Shown here piece after piece: positions 31,797 through 43,700 of a stretch of DNA of 64,000 nucleotides. The stretch spans positions 8,618,001 to 8,682,000 of the forward strand of contig NC_079885.1 of assembly GCF_029227915.1 (NCBI RefSeq). The letters are read 5' to 3'. Both the position numbers and the translations under genes were made by a program. Within the stretch, counting starts at the first letter, position 1. Each line of letters opens with the position of its first letter. The notes beneath the pieces were generated by a model that was not told the DNA's origin, did not search any database, and saw only the letters and a list, made by a program, of their open reading frames with translations. The stretch is from Hydractinia symbiolongicarpus. Taxonomy: Eukaryota; Cnidaria; Hydrozoa; Anthoathecata; Hydractiniidae.

Positions 31797-34700
31797 TCAA
31801 CTTTCGTTTTCATCAAACACATTTTCGAAGAAATCTGATCTAGCTTCATCTGCAGCTGCTGTTGCATACTCGGAATCGATCAGCTGACTTGGTGAAAATG
31901 GAGCTGTGTAAGGAATTAGTTGACCTAAAATACCAATTAAAATAGAAGGACAATAAAAAAGTAGAGTGTGAACTTAAGAATCCATTGTTGGGATAAACTT
32001 ACTTAAGCCCTTGGGAATTCTTAAATATTGTAACACTGAGCCTTGGTTCCCATTTATTATGGTCGCTTTAAAAAAAATTAGTATTTCAGATAACACGAAG
32101 GTTTTAAATACCCTTTGCAATTCATCGGGATTTAATCCCAAAATTACGGGAGTCATTTATTTTCATTCATGCACACTGTTTCCTGTGAGATCTTGACAAA
32201 AAAATCTAATGCAAATACCGTCCATAATCCGTGACTTTTAACACCGGCGGTGGTATTCTTATTTGTATTTTACCACTGAATTTATGCTTTACTCTTTCTT
32301 GTTGATTATAATAGATTATTTGTATTTTAATGGATTTGTTGTAGTAGTATACCCACAGAACGATAAAAGCGGCAAAGGTTTAAAATCCTCTCCTCATTCC
32401 CTTCCAGCACTAGCTACAGAAGTATAATGCTCTCCTCTATCCCCTACAGCCCCAGTCACAGGTGTAAGTACCTCTCCTCTCTCCCCTACGGCCCCAGTCA
32501 CAGGAGTAAGTACCTCTCCTCTCTCGCTTCCAGCACCAGTACCTCTCCTCTCTCCCCTACGGCCCCAGTCACAGGAGTAAGTACCTCTCCTCTCTCCCTT
32601 CCAGCTTCAGCTACAGGAGTAAGAACCTCTTCTCTCTCCCCTACAGCCCCATCTACAAGAGGAAGAACCGCTCTTCCCTTCTCTCCAACCCCAGCTACAG
32701 GAATAACTACCCCCTAAAAAGCGATACCTTCTTCTCCACCACCGTTGTCTAATGCTTTATTACCCAGCGAGTTTCCTATAACTCCTTGTGTTTCAATGTC
32801 GTCTTCATTCTGGCTAAGTCGAATAAGGTCCTAAAATGAAGTCCAAAATAAAAAATAAAATATTACAAAAACTGTGTGCTGTGTTATTATTATCCGGAAT
32901 AAGCTTACCTGTACAGAGACCTGAGAGGTTAAATCATGACCCTGAAAAAAAAGAAGTAGATTCATAATCATGTAACGTTTTCTTACTCAAACAAACAGTA
33001 ACTTGACAACAAGCGTAAATAATATCGAAGTAGTTTGTTCGTTTGAAAGTCACATAATCGAAGTGGAAGTAGTTTGTTTGAAAGTCACATATTTGAAGTG
33101 GAAGCAGTTTGTTCGAAAGTCACATAGTCGAAGTGGAAGCAGTTTGTTTGAAAGTCACATATTCGAAGTGGAAGCAGTTAGTTCGAAAGTCACATATTTG
33201 AAGTGGAAGTAGTTTGTTTGAAAGTCACATAGTCAAAGTGGAAGTAGTTAGTTCGAAAGTCACATATTTGAAGTGGAAGTAGTTTGTTTGAAAGTCACAT
33301 GATCGAAGTGGAAGCAGTTTGTTTGAAAGTCACATATTCGAAGTGGAAGCAGTTAGTTCGAAAGTCACATATTCGAAGTGGAAGTAGTTAGTTCGAAAGT
33401 CACATATTTGAAGTGGAAGTAGTTTGTTTGAAAGTCACATAGTCAAAGTGGAAGTAGTTAGTTCGAAAGTCACATATTCGAAGTGGAAGTAGTTAGTTCG
33501 AAAGTCACATATTTGAAGTGGAAGTAGTTTGTTTGAAAGTCACATAGTCAAAGTGGAAGTAGTTAGTTCGAAAGTCACATATTTGAAGTGGAAGTAGTTA
33601 GTTCGAAAGTCACATATTTGAAGTGGAAGCAGTTTGTTCGAAAGTCACATAGTCGAAGTGGAAGCAGTTTGTTTGAAAGTCACATATTCGAAGTGGAAGC
33701 AGTTTGTTTGAAAGTCACATATTTGAAGTGGAAGTAGTTTGTTTGAAAGTCACATATTTGAAGTGGAAGTAGTTAGTTCGAAAGTCACATATTTGAAGTG
33801 GAAGCAGTTTGTTCGAAAGTCACATAGTCGAAGTGGAAGCAGTTTGTTCGAAAGTCACATATTTGAAGTGGAAGTAGTTTGTTTGAAAGTCACATGATCG
33901 AAGTGGAAGTAGTTTGTTTGAAAGTCACATAGTCAAAGTGGAAGTAGTTAGTTCGAAAGTCACATATTTGAAATGGAAGTAGTTAGTTCGAAAGTCACAT
34001 ATTTGAAGTGGAAGTAGTTTGTTTGAAAGTCACATATTTGAAGTGGAAGTAGTTAGTTCGAAAGTCACATAGTCAAAGTGGAAGTAGTTAGTTCGAAAGT
34101 CACATATTTGAAGTGGAAGTAGTTAGTTCGAAAGTCACATATTTGAAGTGGAAGTAGTTTGTTTGAAAGTCACATATTCGAAGTGGAAGCAGTTTGTTTG
34201 AAAGTCACATAGTCAAAGTGGAAGTAGTTAGTTCGAAAGTCACATATTTGAAGTGGAAGTAGTTAGTTCGAAAGTCACATATTTGAAGTGGAAGCAGTTT
34301 GTTCGAAAGTCACATAGTCGAAGTGGAAGCAATTTGTTCGAAAGTCACATATTCGAAGTGGAAGCAGTTTGTTTGAAAGTCACATAGTCAAAGTGGAAGT
34401 AGTTAGTTCGAAAGTCACATAATTGAAGTGGAAGTAGTTAGTTCGAAAGTCACATATTTGAAGTGGAAGCAGTTTGTTCGAAAGTCACATAGTCGAAGTG
34501 GAAGCAGTTTGTTTGAAAGTCACATAGTCAAAGTGGAAGTAGTTAGTTCGAAAGTCACATATTTGAAGTGGAAGTAGTTAGTTCGAAAGTCACATATTTG
34601 AAGTGGAAGCAGTTTGTTCGAAAGTCACATAGTCGAAGTGGAAGCAGTTTGTTCGAAAGTCACATATTTGAAGTGGAAGTAGTTTGTTTGAAAGTCACAT

Positions 34701-37700
34701 GATCGAAGTGGAAGTAGTTTGTTTGAAAGTCACATAGTCAAAGTGGAAGTAGTTAGTTCGAAAGTCACATATTTGAAGTGGAAGTAGTTAGTTCGAAAGT
34801 CACATATTTGAAGTGGAAGTAGTTTGTTTGAAAGTCACATAGTCAAAGTGGAAGTAGTTAGTTCGAAAGTCACATATTTGAAGTGGAAGTAGTTAGTTCG
34901 AAAGTCACATATTTGAAGTGGAAGCAGTTTGTTCGAAAGTCACATAGTCGAAGTGGAAGCAGTTTGTTCGAAAGTCACATATTTGAAGTGGAAGTAGTTT
35001 GTTTGAAAGTCACATGATCGAAGTGGAAGTAGTTTGTTTGAAAGTCACATAGTCAAAGTGGAAGTAGTTAGTTCGAAAGTCACATATTTGAAGTGGAAGT
35101 AGTTAGTTCGAAAGTCACATATTTGAAGTGGAAGTAGTTTGTTTGAAAGTCACATATTTGAAGTGGAAGTAGTTAGTTCGAAAGTCACATATTTGAAGTG
35201 GAAGTAGTTAGTTCGAAAGTCACATATTTGAAGTGGAAGTAGTTAGTTCGAAAGTCACATATTTGAAGTGGAAGCAGTTTGTTCGAAAGTCACATAGTCG
35301 AAGTGGAAGCAATTTGTTCGAAAGTCACATATTCGAAGTGGAAGCAGTTTGTTTGAAAGTCACATAGTCAAAGTGGAAGTAGTTAGTTCGAAAGTCACAT
35401 ATTTGAAGTGGAAGTAGTTAGTTCGAAAGTCACATATTTGAAGTGGAAGCAGTTTGTTCGAAAGTCACATAGTCGAAGTGGAAGCAGTTTGTTTGAAAGG
35501 CACATAGTCAAAGTGGAAGTAGTTAGTTCGAAAGTCACATATTTGAAGTGGAAGTAGTTAGTTCGAAAGTCACATATTTGAAGTGGAAGCAGTTTGTTCG
35601 AAAGTCACATAGTCGAAGTGGAAGCAATTTGTTCGAAAGTCACATATTCGAAGTGGAAGCAGTTTGTTTGAAAGTCACATAGTCAAAGTGGAAGTAGTTA
35701 GTTCGAAAGTCACATATTTGAAGTGGAAGTAGTTAGTTCGAAAGTCACATATTTGAAGTGGAAGCAGTTTGTTCGAAAGTCACACAGTCAAAGTGGAAGC
35801 AGTTTGTTTGAAAGTCACATAGTCAAAGTGGAAGTAGTTAGTTCGAAAGTCTTATATTTGAAGTGGAAGTAGTTTGTTTGAAAGTCACATATTCGAAGAG
35901 GAAGCAGTTTGTTTGAAAGTCACATATTCGAAGTGGAAGCAGTTTGTTTGAAAGTCACATAGTCAAAGTGGAAGTAGTTAGTTCGAAAGTCTTATATTTG
36001 AAGTGGAAGTAGTTTGTTTGAAAGTCACATAGTCGAAGTGGAAGCAATTTGTTCGAAAGTCACATATTCGAAGTGGAAGCAGTTTGTTTGAAAGTCACAT
36101 AGTCAAAGTGGAAGTAGTTAGTTCGAAAGTCACATATTTGAAGTGGAAGTAGTTAGTTCGAAAGTCACATATTTGAAGTGGAAGCAGTTTGTTCGAAAGT
36201 CACATAGTCGACGTGGAAGCAGTTTGTTTGAAAGTCACATAGTCAAAGTGGAAGTAGTTAGTTCGAAAGTCACATATTTGAAGTGGAAGTAGTTAGTTCG
36301 AAAGTCACATATTTGAAGTGGAAGCAGTTTGTTCGAAAGTCACATAGTCGAAGTGGAAGCAGTTTGTTCGAAAGTCACATATTTGAAGTGGAAGTAGTTT
36401 GTTTGAAAGTCACATGATCGAAGTGGAAGTAGTTTGTTTGAAAGTCACATAGTCAAAGTGGAAGTAGTTAGTTCGAAAGTCACATATTTGAAGTGGAAGT
36501 AGTTAGTTCGAAAGTCACATATTTGAAGTGGAAGTAGTTAGTTCGAAAGTCACATATTTGAAGTGGAAGTAGTTTGTTTGAAAGTCACATATTCGAAGTG
36601 GAAGCAGTTTGTTTGAAAGTCACATAGTCAAAGTGGAAGTAGTTAGTTCGAAAGTCACATATTTGAAGTGGAAGTAGTTAGTTCGAAAGTCACATATTTG
36701 AAGTGGAAGCAGTTTGTTCGAAAGTCACATAGTCGAAGTGGAAGCAATTTGTTCGAAAGTCACATATTCGAAGTGGAAGCAGTTTGTTTGAAAGTCACAT
36801 AGTCAAAGTGGAAGTAGTTAGTTCGAAAGTCACATATTTGAAGTGGAAGTAGTTAGTTCGAAAGTCACATATTTGAAGTGGAAGCAGTTTGTTCGAAAGT
36901 CACATAGTCGACGTGGAAGCAGTTTGTTTGAAAGTCACATAGTCAAAGTGGAAGTAGTTAGTTCGAAAGTCACATATTTGAAGTGGAAGTAGTTAGTTCG
37001 AAAGTCACATATTTGAAGTGGAAGCAGTTTGTTCGAAAGTCACATAGTCGAAGTGGAAGCAGTTTGTTCGAAAGTCACATATTTGAAGTGGAAGTAGTTT
37101 GTTTGAAAGTCACATGATCGAAGTGGAAGTAGTTTGTTTGAAAGTCACATAGTCAAAGTGGAAGTAGTTAGTTCGAAAGTCACATATTTGAAGTGGAAGT
37201 AGTTAGTTCGAAAGTCACATATTTGAAGTGGAAGTAGTTTGTTTGAAAGTCACATATTCGAAGTGGAAGCAGTTTGTTTGAAAGTCACATAGTCAAAGTG
37301 GAAGTAGTTAGTTCGAAAGTCACATATTTGAAGTGGAAGTAGTTAGTTCGAAAGTCACATATTTGAAGTGGAAGCAGTTTGTTCGAAAGTCACATAGTCG
37401 AAGTGGAAGCAATTTGTTCGAAAGTCACATATTCGAAGTGGAAGCAGTTTGTTTGAAAGTCACATAGTCAAAGTGGAAGTAGTTAGTTCGAAAGTCACAT
37501 ATTTGAAGTGGAAGTAGTTAGTTCGAAAGTCACATATTTGAAGTGGAAGCAGTTTGTTCGAAAGTCACATAGTCGAAGTGGAAGCAGTTTGTTTGAAAGT
37601 CACATAGTCAAAGTGGAAGTAGTTAGTTCGAAAGTCACATATTTGAAGTGGAAGTAGTTAGTTCGAAAGTCACATATTTGAAGTGGAAGCAGTTTGTTCG

Positions 37701-40700
37701 AAAGTCACATAGTCGAAGTGGAAGCAGTTTGTTCGAAAGTCACATATTTGAAGTGGAAGTAGTTTGTTTGAAAGTCACATGATCGAAGTGGAAGTAGTTT
37801 GTTTGAAAGTCACATAGTCAAAGTGGAAGTAGTTAGTTCGAAAGTCACATATTTGAAGTGGAAGTAGTTAGTTCGAAAGTCACATATTTGAAGTGGAAGT
37901 AGTTTGTTTGAAAGTCACATATTTGAAGTGGAAGTAGTTAGTTCGAAAGTCACATATTTGAAGTGGAAGTAGTTAGTTCGAAAGTCACATATTTGAAGTG
38001 GAAGTAGTTAGTTCGAAAGTCACATATTTGAAGTGGAAGCAGTTTGTTCGAAAGTCACATAGTCGAAGTGGAAGCAATTTGTTCGAAAGTCACATATTCG
38101 AAGTGGAAGCAGTTTGTTTGAAAGTCACATAGTCAAAGTGGAAGTAGTTAGTTCGAAAGTCACATATTTGAAGTGGAAGTAGTTAGTTCGAAAGTCACAT
38201 ATTTGAAGTGGAAGCAGTTTGTTCGAAAGTCACATAGTCGAAGTGGAAGCAGTTTGTTTGAAAGTCACATAGTCAAAGTGGAAGTAGTTAGTTCGAAAGT
38301 CTTATATTTGAAGTGGAAGTAGTTTGTTTGAAAGTCACATATTCGAAGAGGAAGCAGTTTGTTTGAAAGTCACATATTCGAAGTGGAAGCAGTTTGTTCG
38401 AAAGTCACATTTTCGAAATGAAAGTATTTTGTTCGAAAGTCACATAGTCGAAGTGGAAGTAATTTGTTTGAAGGTAACATATTCGAAGAGGAAGTAGTTT
38501 GTTTGAAAGTCACATAGTCGAAGTGGAAGTAGTTAGTTCGAAAGTCACATTTTCGAAATGGAAGTATTTTGTTTGAAAGTCACATATTCAAAGTGTAAGT
38601 ATTTTGTTCGAAAGTCACATATTCGAAGTGGAAGTAATTTGTTCGAAGGTAACATATTCGAAGAGGAAGTAGTTTGTTTGAAAGTCACATAGTCGAAGTG
38701 GAAGTAGTTTGTTCGAAAGTCACATATTCGAAATGAAAGTATTTTGTTTGAAAGTCACATATTCAAAGTTAAGTATTTTGTTCGAAAGTCACATATTTGA
38801 AGTGGAAGCAGTTTGTTCGAAAGTCACATATTCGAAGTGGAAGTAGTTTGTTCGAAGGTAACATATTCGAAGAGGAAGTAGTTTGTTTGAAAGTCACATA
38901 GTCGAAGTGGAAGTAGTTTGTTCGAAAGTCACATATTCGAAATGAAAGTATTTTGTTTGAAAGTCACATATTCAAAGTTAAGTAGTTAGTTCGAAAGTCA
39001 CATATTTAAAGTGGAAGCAGTTTGTTTGAAAGTCACATTGTCGAAGTGGAAGCAGTTTGTTTGAAAGTCACATAGTCAAAGTGGAAGCAGTTAGTTCGAA
39101 AGTCACATATTTGAAGTGGAAGTAGTTTGTTTGAAAGTCACATAGTCAAAGTGGAAGTAGTTAGTTCGAAAGTCACATATTTGAAGTGGAAGTAGTTTGT
39201 TTGAAAGTCACATGATCGAAGTGGAAGTAGTTTGTTTGAAAGTCACATAGTCAAAGTGGAAGTAGTTAGTTCGAAAGTCACATATTTGAAGTGGAAGTAG
39301 TTAGTTCGATAGTCACATATTTGAAGTGGAAGTAGTTTGTTCGAAAGTCACATATTCGAAGTGGAAGCAGTTTGTTTGAAAGTCACATAGTCAAAGTGGA
39401 AGTAGTTAGTTCAAAAGTCACATATTTGAAGTGGAAGTAGTTAGTTCGAAAGTCACATATTTGAAGTGGAAGCAGTTTGTTCGAAAGTCACATAGTCGAA
39501 GTGGAAGCAATTTGTTCGAAAGTCACATATTCGAAGTGGAAGCAGTTTGTTTGAAAGTCACATAGTCAAAGTTGAAGTAGTCAGTTCGAAAGTCACATAT
39601 TTGAAGTGGAAGTAGTTAGTTCGAAAGTCACATATTTGAAGTGGAAGCAGTTTGTTCGAAAGTCACATAGTCGAAGTGGAAGCAGTTTGTTTGAAAGTCA
39701 CATAGTCAAAGTGGAAGTAGTTAGTTCGAAAGTCTTATATTTGAACTGGAAGTAGTTTGTTTGAAAGTCACATATTCGAAGAGGAAGCAGTTTGTTTGAA
39801 AGTCACATATTCGAAGTGGAAGCAGTTTGTTCGAAAGTCACATTTTCGAAATGAAAGTATTTTGTTCGAAAGTCACATAGTCGAAGTGGAAGTAATTTGT
39901 TTGAAGGTAACATATTCGAAGAGGAAGTAGTTTGTTTGAAAGTCACATAGTCGAAGTGGAAGTAGTTAGTTCGAAAGTCACATTTTCGAAATGGAAGTAT
40001 TTTGTTTGAAAGTCACATATTCAAAGTGTAAGTATTTTGTTCGAAAGTCACATATTCGAAGTGGAAGTAATTTGTTCGAAGGTAACATATTCGAAGAGGA
40101 AGTAGTTTGTTTGAAAGTCACATAGTCAAAGTGGAAGTAGTTTGTTCGAAAGTCACATATTCGAAATGAAAGTATTTTGTTTGAAAGTCACATATTCAAA
40201 GTTAAGTATTTTGTTCGAAAGTCACATATTCAAAGTGAAGTATTTTGTTCGAAAGTCACATATACGAAGTGTAAGTAGTTTGTTTCAAAAATCATATATT
40301 TAAAGTGGAAATTGGTTGGGTTAAAAAAATTAAAATTGAAAGACAAAAGCGACAGTTAAAAAAACGAATTGAAAGTTGTTTGTCAAAAAATTTGTATGGA
40401 GATTTATGTTTATCCTGCACAGCGTTAAAGAATTAATTTTTTGTAATTGATACTACATGCCGATGTTCGGCATTTATTACACAAAGCCGTTTTAAGGAGC
40501 AAATATCAAAAGGGGATGTAAAACAAACGAACGAACGAACGAACAAAACATGACAGACATGCTTCTTACGGGTAGTTCTAAACCACTCAGATCAATGTTA
40601 ATTTGTTTCGTCTTTAACATGTCTTGCAAAAAGCCGATGCTTTTAGATATGCGATCAACATCTTCCACAATTTCTTGCCTATATAAATGAGAAAACAAAA

Positions 40701-43700
40701 ATACCCTGTAGAGTCTGGTAATTTCTTACTGCCCAACTCGTCACCCCAGCTCCTGTATAGATAATTTCTTCAACAACTGTAACATCAAATATTAGGAATA
40801 ATTAGTCGAAAATCCTTAGTGAATGTACAGATATATACATTAAATATTTTCTATCGGTGTATTTCTTATTACTATGAAATTTTTCTTCTGTTCAACATTT
40901 TAAATATTAGAGGAATTTTAAGTATTAATAAAACTAACTATAAATACTATAAATACTAAAATAAAAATAAATCTAACAAGTATTATTCTAAGCAAAAAGG
41001 AACGTTAATCAGTCTCAACAACCGTGAAATTTCCCGCATAAGACATTTTCTTTTGTATTGCAAATTTGTTTTGAAATTCGAAATACAAATTCTCTTTAGT
41101 AAAATATGATGTGAATTTAAAAATCCCTAATCTCGTTCGGGATCTTAAAATCAACTTCTCATACTAAATAATACGAATTCCGATTCACGGCTTCACACAA
41201 ATACGCTGGAAATATATGCAGTATAAATAAATAAATCTTAACAATGCTTTCAAACTTCTACAAAATTGTCTACAAAAACAAGTTGCGGTTTGTTACGAAA
41301 TCCACAACACAAAAAGTGGAAAAGTAATACCTGTCATTAAAACTTTTTTGTCTTGACAAAGCGGGTGGCATGCTAATGACTGGCGTACTCAAACCTTCGC
41401 TGGCTACCTGAATATTGGGGCGTTGAGCAGTGGGCGTTTTATCTGGTAATGTTACAGTTGGCGTAGTCAGGGTGCCAGAGGATATAATGCCTGTCGATAC
41501 AGATGGTTGGTACACTTCTGGGAATATAAATGGGGTTTCATCATTTTGTCCATAAGTCAGAGCGTCAGTTGACAGGTCTGGCATGTCAGTACTTGGTAAA
41601 GTTGGCGATGCTGGAAGTATAGCTGGTGCTAACCCTTCGTCAATTATTTCATCAGGAATGATAGTTGCGATGTTAGGTGAGGTTTCGGAAGCTAAAATAT
41701 TTTCTGAAAAAGTAGAATGTAGAAAGTCAGAATCGAAAATACGTAATCGGGCAGTTTGACAAGCATTTTATGTCCTTTAAAAGATGGAAATAGACAAACA
41801 AACAAACAAAGAAACAGACAGACGGAGGGACAGTAAAATCAAGTCTTATGTTCCATTTTATATTTCCTATTATTAACTAAATCCAATATAAATGACAATT
41901 GTTTCTGTGCCTTTTTCTTCTCTTTGTATCTAAAATATTTTACCGAAATTTAATAAAGCAAAATACATTTACCTGGTGATAGCTCAATGAGACGATTATC
42001 TGACGGCTAAAAGAAAACAAAATTCTCTGTAAGCAACAGCTGAGAGTACAGTACAGAACACAGAGGGGGACGAAACAGAAAATAACAAAGAGAACTGAGG
42101 AAAAGAATAATTCTTGTAGTTTGATGTAGATAATCCTAAGCAACAAGAAAACTGTATCTTAATGGCTTATTTATTACTGATTTCACTGATAAAATTATTC
42201 CTCAGTGTCTATACAGAATTTACAATCGCCTTAACTTTTTTGCCAACAGAAGTAAACAGCTTAAATCAACCAGTTAGGTTTTAGAAAACTCGGTTTTTTA
42301 ACTACTGACCACAAAAAATTAATGGTGTGAAAATAGAGAAATCACCAAACTTTTTCGTCTTGAATCTCATTTAATCATCACATTTATGTTTGCGGTAGTT
42401 TAAATTTCAGCAAAATTAATAAATCATAACCCATTATAAAAACATCAACATTATCAAAGCATAAAGACTGTTTCTGAGTAAAAAAACCTTTCCTTTGAAG
42501 AAACTTCCATGTTAAAAATTAAAAACTTAAAAGCAGTAACTAAGTTTTAAACATTTACGTTGTACATTTTGCAGCTAGAAAAGCTTTCAAAGTTGTTAAA
42601 ATGAAGACTTACTGACTGCACGGTATAGATGGGATCCTGTAACAGTTTTGAGAGAGCTGATTTACTAGCATCGTAAGGCTGGAGTTCTTGCGATTTCTTG
42701 AATTTTGATTCCAAAAACGGATAATCAAGAGCACGCCTAGGGACAGATAAATGAGTTAAATAAGAGACGCAAAGAGATACTTAAATTCAGCTCGAAAGAA
42801 GAAAAGCATTATGAGAGCAAATACAACTAAGTAGCACATATTTAAGATTTACAACAAAAGGTTTCATTTCTAACTACTTAGATTTAACCTGAAAAACAAA
42901 ACTATGGTTGGGGTATTGGTTCAGTAGCCCCAATTTACAGGGAAATAATGTCTTCTGAATAATTTAGAAACAATTTTCTTCAAAAAGTTTTTTGTAGTAT
43001 AGAGAAAATCCTATACTAATCTTAACAGTCAAATTTATTTTGTGTTTATTACACACACAAAAACACATGGACATAACACACCTTTTACGAGAAATATCTC
43101 CTTTGCTCATCACCAATTGTATGAAGAATTGTATTAACTTAAATATAAGAAAAGGAGAACAAAATACATAACGATAAAAATTTCTAAATATTTCCAAGAC
43201 AATAAAAAATCCTTAAAAATAAAACTGGTAACTCTCTTAACTCTTTAAGCATGTATCAGTTGGCTGATGAAATAAATCAAGGGCTATAATCGTTATAGTT
43301 ATTATGCTTGACTTGCTAATGTTTACAAAAGCTATCGAATTTTTGCACATGTTGGTAAAAAAAACAGGGTGAAATAGGTATTAATGTATTTATTAGTTTT
43401 TTTAGAAAACACGAGAACCAAAAGCGCACTGAAATTATTATTTTTTCAAAATTATTTTCCTCTTTCTTTAAGTTTCAACAATTTAAGCAAATATTTTTTA
43501 CCTACTGTTTTTTTATATTTTTTTCAACAGAAATGGACTATTCTCAATCCCAAATCATAACATTCGTAATTAGATTAACCGAGTGGTCTACAATTGATGG
43601 TAAATAAGACAGAATATGTTATTACCTTGTTGATCACAGTCTGCTGGTTTTGATGCGTTTCACGAAGGTCTGAGACCTCCCGCCATAACAACTCATTTTC

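Noticed and set aside
33026-40290. CRISPR-like array
   Set aside because: Units are contiguous 35-bp repeats with no unique spacers, in an intron of a spliced animal gene. It is a minisatellite.
33026-40290. Array of heat shock elements through which HSF could bind its own intron
   Set aside because: The units contain TTCGAA and several GAA triplets, but not at the 5-bp spacing (GAAnnTTC or TTCnnGAA) that HSF trimers need. TTC and GAA abut with no gap, and GAA to GAA spacing is 6.
40492-40698. Stand-alone 68-residue ORF
   Set aside because: It is HSF exon 10 with intron sequence on both sides, not a separate gene.
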